Assembly: GCA_964553405.1 (NCBI GenBank)
Contig: CAZKLS010000093.1
Location: forward strand, 1 to 11,250
Reading direction: 5' to 3'
Length of the DNA stretch: 11,250 nt
DNA from: DATIRA01 sp964553405
GTDB lineage: Bacteria; Pseudomonadota; Gammaproteobacteria; Steroidobacterales; Steroidobacteraceae
Shown here: positions 6,095-11,250 of the stretch, piece after piece
Position numbering within the stretch: the first letter of the stretch is position 1
How the letters are laid out: each line of letters begins with the position of its first letter
The notes under the pieces: generated by a model
Told to the model about the DNA's origin: nothing
The model's input: the letters and a program-made list of their open reading frames with translations, nothing else
Databases searched by the model: none
Translations under genes and position numbers: made by a program

Positions 6095-8224
6095 ATGAGC
6101 AGCGGGATCTCGACGACGCGACGCGATTTCCTGAAGGGATCGGCCGGGGCGCTGATCATCGGCTTCAGCCTGCCGCTGGGGCCACGCGTGCTGGCCGCGG
6201 CCTCCGACCGGTTCGCGCCCAACGCCTACCTGCGCATCGCGCCCGACGGGCAGATCACGGTGATCTGCGGCCTCTCGGAGATGGGCCAGGGCGTGCACAC
6301 CGGGATCGCGATGCTGGTCGCCGAGGAGCTCGATGCGGACTGGACCGCGGTCCGGCTCGAACAGGCGCCGGTGGACCCGGCTTACGTGAATCCGCTGCTC
6401 GGCATGCAGGGTACCGGCGGATCGACCGCGATTCGCGGCCACTGGGAGCCGATGCGGCGGGCGGGCGCGGCGGCGCGCGAGATGCTGGTGGCGGCCGCTG
6501 CGGCGGGCTGGGGCGTGGATGCGGCCCGGTGCCGTACCGAAGGCGGGCGGGTGCTGCACCCGGACGGCCGCTCGATCCCGTACGGCGAACTCGTCACCCG
6601 GGCGGCGGAGCTTCCGCTGCCGCAGGAGCCGCGTCTCAAGGATCCGAGCGACTTCAGGATCCTCGGCCGCGAGCTGCCCCGTCTCGACACGCCTTCGAAG
6701 GTGGACGGCCGGGCCGGCTTCGGGCTGGACGTCAAACTGCCGGGACTGCTCACGGCGGTGATGGCGCACCCCCCGGTCCCCGGCGCGAAGCCGGTCTCGG
6801 TGGACGACGGCAAGGCGAAGACGGTCCCCGGCGTGCGGCGCGTGATCACGATTCCGCAGGGTGTCGCGGTGCTCGCGGAGGGCTACTGGGCCGCGCTGCA
6901 GGGTCGCGACGCGCTGGCCGTCGAATGGGACCTGGGTCCCCACGCGAACCTGTCCTCGGCGGCCGTCAGCAGCACGCTCGCTGAAGCGGTGTCGCGGCCG
7001 GCGACCGCGGCGCGCAGCGAGGGCGACATCGACACCGCGGTGGCGCGCAAGGTCGAGGCGCTCTACGAGGCGCCTTACCTCGCCCATGCCTGCATGGAGC
7101 CGATGAACTGCACGGCCTGGGTACGTGCGGGCGAGGCCGAGCTGTGGTCGCCGACACAGGCGCCGGGCCCGCACCGCGACATCGTGGCGAAGCTGGCCGG
7201 CGTCGCGCCGGAGAAGGTCACGGTGCACACGACCTACCTCGGCGGCGGGTTCGGGCGCAGGTTCGCGCCCGACTTCACGGTTGCCTGCGTGCTGCTCGCG
7301 AAGCAGGCGGGCGTGCCGGTGAAGCTCGTCTACACCCGGGAGGATGACACGCGGGCGTTCTACTACCGTCCCGCCGCGATGGCGCGCTTCGAGGCCGGGC
7401 TCGACGAGCAGGGCCGGGTCGTCACGATGCTCGCCCGGGTCGCGGCGCCGTCGTTGATGCTGGCGGCCGGTTTCGTCGAGACGCTGCCCGGGGGAATCGA
7501 CGAGCCGGCGGTGGAGGGCATCAAGGACTGCCCGTACGCGATCCCAAATCTGCGCGTCGAGTACGCGCGTGCCGAGCCGGGCGTGCAGATCTGGTTCTGG
7601 CGCTCGGTCGGGCATTCACAGAACGCGTACTTCCTCGAGGGTTTCATCGACGAGCTCGCGCACGCGGCCGGCCGGGACCCGGTGCAGTTCCGCCGGGAGC
7701 TGCTGGCCGGTGAGCCGCGGCTGCAGCGCGTGCTGGACGTCGCGGCGGGCAAGGCGCTCTGGGACCGGCCGCCGCCGGCGGGCCTGCATCGTGGCGTCGC
7801 CGTCGCGAGCTCGTTCGGCAGCCACGTCGCGCAGGTCGCCGAGGTGTCGGTGGACTCGAGCGGCCGGCCGCGGGTGCACCGGATCGTGGCCGCGGTGGAC
7901 TGCGGGCGAACGGTGAACCCGGCCATGATCCGGCGCCAGATCGAGGGCGGGATCGCCTACGGCCTGAGCGCCGCGCTGCACCAGAAGATCACCTTCAGCA
8001 ACGGCCGCGTGGCGCAGGGCAACTTCGACGACTACCCGATGCTGCGCATCGACGAGATGCCCCGGGTCGAGGTGCACATCGTGCCGAGCACGGAGAGTCC
8101 GGGCGGCATCGGCGAGCCCGGGTTGCCGCCGGCGACGCCGGCCGTGCTGAACGCGATCTTCGCGGCCACCGGCAAGCGCATCCGGCGGCTGCCGATCGAC
8201 CCGACCGAGCTCGCCGCCGGTTGA
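6095..8224 (+). CDS. molybdopterin-binding catalytic subunit of a xanthine dehydrogenase-family hydroxylase, IorB-like, Tat-exported
   Basis: The 709-residue catalytic subunit binds the molybdenum cofactor and inserts a water-derived oxygen into an aldehyde or N-heteroaromatic substrate. A twin-arginine signal is visible at the N-terminus: TTRRDFLKG (Arg9-Arg10), hydrophobic GALIIGFSLPLG, then a cleavage-like VLAAAS. Cofactor-domain motifs include GQGVHTG (65-70 region), LGGGFGRRF (382-390) and the C-terminal GGIGEPG, whose Glu674 is the expected catalytic base. Length is somewhat below characterised IorB proteins but complete end to end. The Shine-Dalgarno AGGAG (6084-6088) overlaps the stop region of the preceding subunit gene, so the pair is translationally close. 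No FAD subunit, cytochrome partner or XdhC-type maturation gene is in this window. Substrate is unknown; the isoquinoline oxidoreductase name refers to the family only. Confidence 0.9.
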   Translation: MSSGISTTRRDFLKGSAGALIIGFSLPLGPRVLAAASDRFAPNAYLRIAPDGQITVICGLSEMGQGVHTGIAMLVAEELDADWTAVRLEQAPVDPAYVNPLLGMQGTGGSTAIRGHWEPMRRAGAAAREMLVAAAAAGWGVDAARCRTEGGRVLHPDGRSIPYGELVTRAAELPLPQEPRLKDPSDFRILGRELPRLDTPSKVDGRAGFGLDVKLPGLLTAVMAHPPVPGAKPVSVDDGKAKTVPGVRRVITIPQGVAVLAEGYWAALQGRDALAVEWDLGPHANLSSAAVSSTLAEAVSRPATAARSEGDIDTAVARKVEALYEAPYLAHACMEPMNCTAWVRAGEAELWSPTQAPGPHRDIVAKLAGVAPEKVTVHTTYLGGGFGRRFAPDFTVACVLLAKQAGVPVKLVYTREDDTRAFYYRPAAMARFEAGLDEQGRVVTMLARVAAPSLMLAAGFVETLPGGIDEPAVEGIKDCPYAIPNLRVEYARAEPGVQIWFWRSVGHSQNAYFLEGFIDELAHAAGRDPVQFRRELLAGEPRLQRVLDVAAGKALWDRPPPAGLHRGVAVASSFGSHVAQVAEVSVDSSGRPRVHRIVAAVDCGRTVNPAMIRRQIEGGIAYGLSAALHQKITFSNGRVAQGNFDDYPMLRIDEMPRVEVHIVPSTESPGGIGEPGLPPATPAVLNAIFAATGKRIRRLPIDPTELAAG

Positions 8225-8233
8225 ACTGTCCCG

Positions 8234-8247
8234 GCGCCGGCCGGCGC
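8234..8247. repeat. 14-nt perfect palindrome between convergent genes
   Basis: A fully self-complementary GC-only 14-mer lies in the 27-bp gap between the stop codons of the molybdopterin subunit gene (+) and the crotonase gene (-). Its position suits a bidirectional terminator, but there is no loop-sized spacer and no T-run on either side. A chance palindrome in GC-rich DNA is a real alternative. Confidence 0.25.
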
Positions 8248-8251
8248 GGAC

Positions 8252-9046
8252 TCAGTCCGCCGGGCGGCCGCCGCGCCCGGCGCCGGCCAGGAAGCGGCCC
8301 GCGCCGGCCGCGGACTCGCCGCTTTGCAGCACGGCGCGCCCGCGCTCGAATTCTCCGGACAATGCCTGCGTGGTATCGAGGCTCCACTGAGCGAGCAGCG
8401 ATTCACGGTCCGCTCGGAGGCAGCGCTGCGGGAACGCGGCGATCTCGGCCGCGAGCGACTCGGCGGCGGACCGGGCGGTGCCGGTGGCCACGACCCGGTT
8501 GGCGAGCCCGATCGAAAGCGCTTCGTGCGCATCCACCGGCCGACCGGTCAGCACCATGTCCATGGCGCGGCTCTGCCCGACGAGCCGCGGCAGGCGGAAG
8601 GTGCCGCCGTCGATCAGCGGAACGCCAAAGCGGCGGCAGAAGACCCCGAACACGGCCGTTTCCTCGGCGACGCGCAGATCGCACCACAGCGCAAGCTCGA
8701 GGCCGCCGGCGACCGCGTAGCCTGAGACCGCGGCGATCACCGGTTTCGTGAGCTGCAGCCGCGTCGGGCCCATCGGACCGAACGCGTCGTGCCGGTCACC
8801 GCCAGGCGCACGCAGCCTGCCGGGATCCCAGCCGGCCCGGACCGCGGACAGGTCCGCCCCGGCGCAGAAATGCCCCCCTTCGCCCCACAACACGCCCGCG
8901 AGGACCTCCGGGTCAGCCTCGAGGGCCAGGAAAGCCGCGGCCAGTGCCTCTGCCGTCGGCGGATCGACGGCGTTGCGCTGGCCGGGCCGCGAGAGGATCA
9001 CCGTGGCCACATGGCCGCTGCGCTCGATACGTACTGCACCGCTCAT
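8252..9046 (-). CDS. crotonase-fold enoyl-CoA hydratase/isomerase homologue
   Basis: This 264-residue crotonase-superfamily protein probably acts on an acyl-CoA thioester in the cytoplasm. The CoA/oxyanion motifs are clear: FCAGADL (60-66) and the GYAVAGGLELALWCDL segment (109-124), with Glu117 at the position of the first catalytic Glu of enoyl-CoA hydratase. The second catalytic Glu (FGxPE in classical hydratases) is replaced: here the stretch reads FGVFCRRFGVPLIDGG, putting Cys137 at that place and an Asp146 nearby. A related RRxGVPLIDGG pattern is familiar from a crotonase subgroup of uncertain activity, so hydration should not be assumed; isomerase or another CoA reaction is possible. 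The ATG has a strong GGGAGG Shine-Dalgarno 4 nt upstream on the minus strand. The gene stands alone, convergent with the molybdenum hydroxylase and divergent from the sigma factor operon. Confidence 0.87.
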   Translation of the reverse strand: MSGAVRIERSGHVATVILSRPGQRNAVDPPTAEALAAAFLALEADPEVLAGVLWGEGGHFCAGADLSAVRAGWDPGRLRAPGGDRHDAFGPMGPTRLQLTKPVIAAVSGYAVAGGLELALWCDLRVAEETAVFGVFCRRFGVPLIDGGTFRLPRLVGQSRAMDMVLTGRPVDAHEALSIGLANRVVATGTARSAAESLAAEIAAFPQRCLRADRESLLAQWSLDTTQALSGEFERGRAVLQSGESAAGAGRFLAGAGRGGRPAD

Positions 9047-9116
9047 CTGGCCTCCCGCTCAAACCATGGCGTCGGTCGGCGCATCTTACTGTCAGTGCGA
9101 AGGCATGAACCCGGCG

Positions 9117-9130
9117 ATGGCCGCGGCCAT
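9117..9130. repeat. 14-nt perfect palindrome upstream of the ECF sigma gene
   Basis: ATGGCCGCGGCCAT is exactly self-complementary and lies in the 137-bp divergent gap between the crotonase gene and the sigma factor gene, about 55 bp before the sigma start. A regulator-binding site is conceivable. A chance palindrome is also plausible at this GC content, and no second copy is seen in the window. Confidence 0.2.
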
Positions 9131-9173
9131 GGCTGTGTAGGATGGGCGGCCGGCAGCTGTCCGGGAATGCTTC

Positions 9174-9180
9174 GAGGTGA
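9174..9180 (+). promoter_or_regulatory. ribosome binding site fixing a TTG start
   Basis: GAGGTGA ends 3 nt before the TTG at 9184. Its last three bases are an in-frame TGA, so translation cannot start further upstream. The next alternative start, GTG at 9262, would cut into the beginning of sigma region 2. The TTG is therefore preferred. Confidence 0.55.
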
Positions 9181-9183
9181 CTG

Positions 9184-9771
9184 TTGCTCGACCGGAGTGG
9201 CGATAGTGAGTTCGAAAAGGCTCAGCGAAAGGCACGGGACATCGGCCGGGTCGAGGCTGCCGTGCAGGGCTCGACCTCGGCCTTCGAGGAGCTGTATCGC
9301 GAGCACGTGGGGCGGGTCTATGGCCTGTGTCTGCGCATGACTGCCGACCACGCGCTGGCCGAGGATCTCACCCAGGAGACGTTCGTGCAGGCCTGGCGGA
9401 ACCTGGCGCGCTTCGAGGCCCGCAGCAGCTTCGGCACCTGGCTGCACCGGATCGCCGTCAACGCGGTGCTGGGCCAGGCACGGCGCCGCAGCGAATTGCT
9501 GGGCGAGACCGGCACGATCGAGCAGGAACTCGGCGAGGTGCTGGAGGACGGGACGACCGGCGAGCCCGGATCCACCCGGGATCTCGAGGCGGCGATCGCC
9601 GGATTGCCGCCGGGCGCCCGCTACGTGCTGGTGCTGGCAGGCGTTTACGGCTATTCGCACGAGGAAACTTCGGCGATGCTCGGAGTCGCGGTCGGGACCT
9701 GCAAGGCGCAGCTGCATCGTGCCCGGAAGCTGCTTCGCCAGCGCCTGGGCGAACAGGAGGAACGACCATGA
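9184..9771 (+). CDS. ECF (RpoE-like) RNA polymerase sigma factor
   Basis: This 195-residue group IV sigma factor directs RNA polymerase to a small set of promoters, often for an envelope or redox response. Region 2 spans about residues 32-101 (AFEELYREHVGRVYGLC, then AEDLTQETFVQAW at 59-71, the core-binding and -10 recognition part, then FGTWLHRIAVN). A short variable linker follows, and region 4 spans about 134-188 (AIAGLPPGARYVLVL, YSHEETSAMLGVAVGTCKAQLHRARKLLRQRL), the helix-turn-helix for the -35 element. The length is typical. The start is a TTG, right after an in-frame TGA. The stop overlaps the next gene's start (ATGA at 9768-9771), so the two are translationally coupled, as is usual for an ECF sigma and its regulator. 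Autoregulation is expected but no promoter is recognisable. Confidence 0.93.
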   Translation: MLDRSGDSEFEKAQRKARDIGRVEAAVQGSTSAFEELYREHVGRVYGLCLRMTADHALAEDLTQETFVQAWRNLARFEARSSFGTWLHRIAVNAVLGQARRRSELLGETGTIEQELGEVLEDGTTGEPGSTRDLEAAIAGLPPGARYVLVLAGVYGYSHEETSAMLGVAVGTCKAQLHRARKLLRQRLGEQEERP

Positions 9772-10355
9772 GCCCTGGAGAGAGCCAGGACGAGCGGCGT
9801 CTGGACCAGTACCTGGGCGGGCTGCCGCAGAGCATCGAGCCGGCGCGGGACCTCTGGCCCGGCATCGAGGCGCGGATCGAACCCGTGGCCGGGCGGCGCA
9901 CGCGGCGCTGGGCCTGGCAGGCTGCCGCGGCCGTGCTGCTGGTCGCGTCATCGTCGATCGTGACGCTGCAACTCGTGAAGCCGCGCGCGCCCGTCGTGGC
10001 CGAGTCGCCGGTCGGCGCTGCGGGTGCGGACGTCGTGCCCGCTGCGTTCGGGCCGGGCCACGCTCTCGCCCCGGAGTATCTCGTCGCGAAGCAGCAGCTC
10101 GCGGAGATGCTCGCGCAGCGGATCGACGCGATGCCGGCCTCGGCGCGCAGCAAGCTCGAGGCGAACCTGGCCGAGCTGCAACGGGCTACGGCGGAGATCA
10201 ATGCGGCGCTGGCCCTGCGGCCGGGCGACCCGCTGCTCGAGGAGCTGCTGCTCAACGCCTACCAGGCGGAGCTCGGCGTCATGGCGAACGTCAACCAGCT
10301 GACCCGGATGAACGGAACGCTGAACCAGACTGAATCGGCGAGGATCAGATTATGA
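9768..10355 (+). CDS. single-pass membrane protein, putative anti-sigma factor
   Basis: The 195-residue protein is probably the anti-sigma factor for the preceding ECF sigma. A cytoplasmic N-terminal segment of about 47 residues (with DERRLDQYLGGLP and ARDLWPGIEARIE) would bind the sigma factor. One transmembrane helix follows at about 48-70 (WAWQAAAAVLLVASSSIVTLQLV), with arginines on the inner side. The periplasmic part is Ala/Pro-rich, then strongly helical from about 104 to 180 (KQQLAEMLAQRIDAM, LEANLAELQRATAEINAAL), perhaps a coiled coil that senses a signal. There is no HxxxCxxC zinc motif and no cysteine at all, so it is not a ZAS-type anti-sigma factor. The role is inferred from topology and operon position. 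AGGAGG sits 7 nt before the ATG. ATGA overlaps join it to both neighbours. Confidence 0.75.
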   Translation: MSPGESQDERRLDQYLGGLPQSIEPARDLWPGIEARIEPVAGRRTRRWAWQAAAAVLLVASSSIVTLQLVKPRAPVVAESPVGAAGADVVPAAFGPGHALAPEYLVAKQQLAEMLAQRIDAMPASARSKLEANLAELQRATAEINAALALRPGDPLLEELLLNAYQAELGVMANVNQLTRMNGTLNQTESARIRL

Positions 10356-11250
10356 GCCTGTTTTTTTGCGTACGCAGACCTGCTGTCTTCGGCCGGCCAT
10401 TTGCCGGGCTGCTGGGATTGGCGTTTTTCGCTTCGTCCATTGCACTCGCGGGCACGCCCATCGAGGAGCGACGACCGGCCGAGCCTGCGGGCCACGTGGA
10501 GGTGTCGAACACCGCGGGCCGGGTCAGCATCGCGGGCTGGGACCGGCGCGAGGTCGAGGTGACCGGCGAGCTCGGCAAGGGCGCAGAGCGGCTGGAGTTC
10601 GAATCGTCCGGTAAGGTCACTCACGTGCGGGTCATCCTGCCGAAGAAATCCCGCAACGTAGAGAGCTCGGAGCTCGTGATCCGCGTGCCGGCCGGCAGCA
10701 GCATCGCAGTCAACACGGTCAGTGCCGACGTGGACGTGCGCGGCGTCAAGGGTGCGCAGAGACTGCAGACGGTCAGCGCGAACATCGACACCGAGTCGGC
10801 CGCCGAAGACGTCGAGTGCAAGACGGTCAGCGGCGACGTCGACATCCGCGGCAGCGGTGCGCCGGCGCTGCTGACGCTGACCACCGTGAGCGGTGACGCG
10901 ACGGTCGAGCGCGTCGCGGGCGAGGTCAACGCCAACACGGTCAGCGGCGACTTCAGGCTGCAGCTCGGCGCGGTCAGCCGCTCCCGGCTGCGCTCCACCA
11001 GCGGCGACATGAGCATGAGCGGCCAGCTGACCGCTGACGCCCGGATCGACGTCGAGGCCATCAGCGGCGACATCCGCGTGGATTTCAGCGGCCCGGTCAA
11101 CGCCGAGTTCGACGTCTCGACCTTCAACGGCGACATCCGCAACTGCTTCGGGCCCAAGCCGATGCGGACCAGCGAGTACGCGCCCGGACGGGAATTGCGC
11201 TTTCGCGAGGGCCAGGGCAGCGGTCGCGTGCGGATCAAGACGCTGAACGG
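10352..11250 (+). CDS. secreted DUF4097-type beta-repeat protein (3' partial)
   Basis: The frame runs from the ATG at 10352 through the window end without a stop, giving at least 299 residues. Residues 1-33 form a signal peptide (basic VRR, hydrophobic FAGLLGLAFFASSIALA, then GT). The mature part is a ladder of short beta-strands marked by repeated TVSGD-like turns: TVSAD at 122, TVSAN at 140, TVSGD at 158, 178 and 196, STSGD at 215, AISGD at 236, TFNGD at 257, and a TLN at 297, mostly 18-21 residues apart. This is the pattern of DUF4097/putative adhesin proteins, predicted to fold as a right-handed beta-solenoid. Its start overlaps the anti-sigma gene's stop (ATGA), with GAGGA 7 nt upstream, so it is the third gene of the sigma operon. 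It may be a periplasmic or surface sensor or effector; no biochemical role is established from sequence. The last strand resembles the family's C-terminus, so the end is probably close beyond the window. Confidence 0.85.
   Translation, partial: MSLFFCVRRPAVFGRPFAGLLGLAFFASSIALAGTPIEERRPAEPAGHVEVSNTAGRVSIAGWDRREVEVTGELGKGAERLEFESSGKVTHVRVILPKKSRNVESSELVIRVPAGSSIAVNTVSADVDVRGVKGAQRLQTVSANIDTESAAEDVECKTVSGDVDIRGSGAPALLTLTTVSGDATVERVAGEVNANTVSGDFRLQLGAVSRSRLRSTSGDMSMSGQLTADARIDVEAISGDIRVDFSGPVNAEFDVSTFNGDIRNCFGPKPMRTSEYAPGRELRFREGQGSGRVRIKTLN

Noticed and set aside
6053..7615. Long minus-strand open frame (520 codons) opposite the molybdopterin subunit
   Set aside because: It is an antisense shadow with biased Arg/His content and no recognisable domain.
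9100..9145. Possible ECF autoregulated promoter (GAACC near 9107; TAGGAT at 9138-9143)
   Set aside because: The spacing between the GAAC-like and any -10-like element does not match ECF promoters, and TAGGAT has no -35 partner.
10621..11238. Minus-strand open frame (205 codons), Ser/Thr/Pro/Leu-rich
   Set aside because: It is the complement of the repeated TVSGD codons of the DUF4097 gene, which has a signal peptide, a Shine-Dalgarno and operon coupling on the plus strand.

Overview
The window is an 11.25 kb stretch of high-GC bacterial chromosome, densely packed with genes in both orientations. Gene styles and protein features suggest a proteobacterium, probably a gammaproteobacterium of the Xanthomonadales/Steroidobacterales kind: there is an oxygen-dependent HemY-type protoporphyrinogen oxidase, an IorA/IorB-type molybdenum hydroxylase with a Tat signal, and an ECF sigma/membrane anti-sigma/DUF4097 operon. 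The taxonomic guess rests on gene content and base composition only. I see no tRNA, rRNA, CRISPR array, transposase or integrase.

Layout: (1) 1-542 (+) is the C-terminal part of a CaCA-family Na+/Ca2+ antiporter. (2) 699-2024 (+) is protoporphyrinogen oxidase, preceded by a perfect 8-bp hairpin. (3) 4197-2034 (-) is a two-gene unit: a small single-pass membrane protein, then a divergent gamma-glutamyltransferase-family Ntn-hydrolase, which ends only 9 bp from the oxidase gene. (4) 4267-8224 (+) is a probable three-gene operon, divergent from the previous unit: an exported M20 amidohydrolase, a [2Fe-2S] subunit and a Tat-exported molybdopterin subunit. (5) 9046-8252 (-) is a crotonase-fold enoyl-CoA hydratase/isomerase homologue. 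(6) 9184 to the window end (+) is an ECF sigma factor, a putative membrane anti-sigma protein and a secreted DUF4097 beta-repeat protein. The last three are joined by ATGA stop/start overlaps, and the last runs off the window.

Functional reading: genes 3 and 4 form a divergent cluster of probably exported hydrolases that act on amide or gamma-glutamyl bonds, beside a two-component molybdenum hydroxylase. This could be a scavenging or catabolic module for N-acylated or N-heterocyclic compounds, but the substrate cannot be read from the sequence. Region 6 looks like a self-contained envelope-sensing transcriptional switch with a periplasmic or surface beta-solenoid output or sensor. The least standard points are active-site departures in the GGT-family protein (Arg to Leu; Ser-Ser to Val-Thr) and the crotonase (second catalytic Glu replaced by Cys), and an anti-sigma candidate without a zinc motif. 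Nothing here clearly amounts to a wholly new system.
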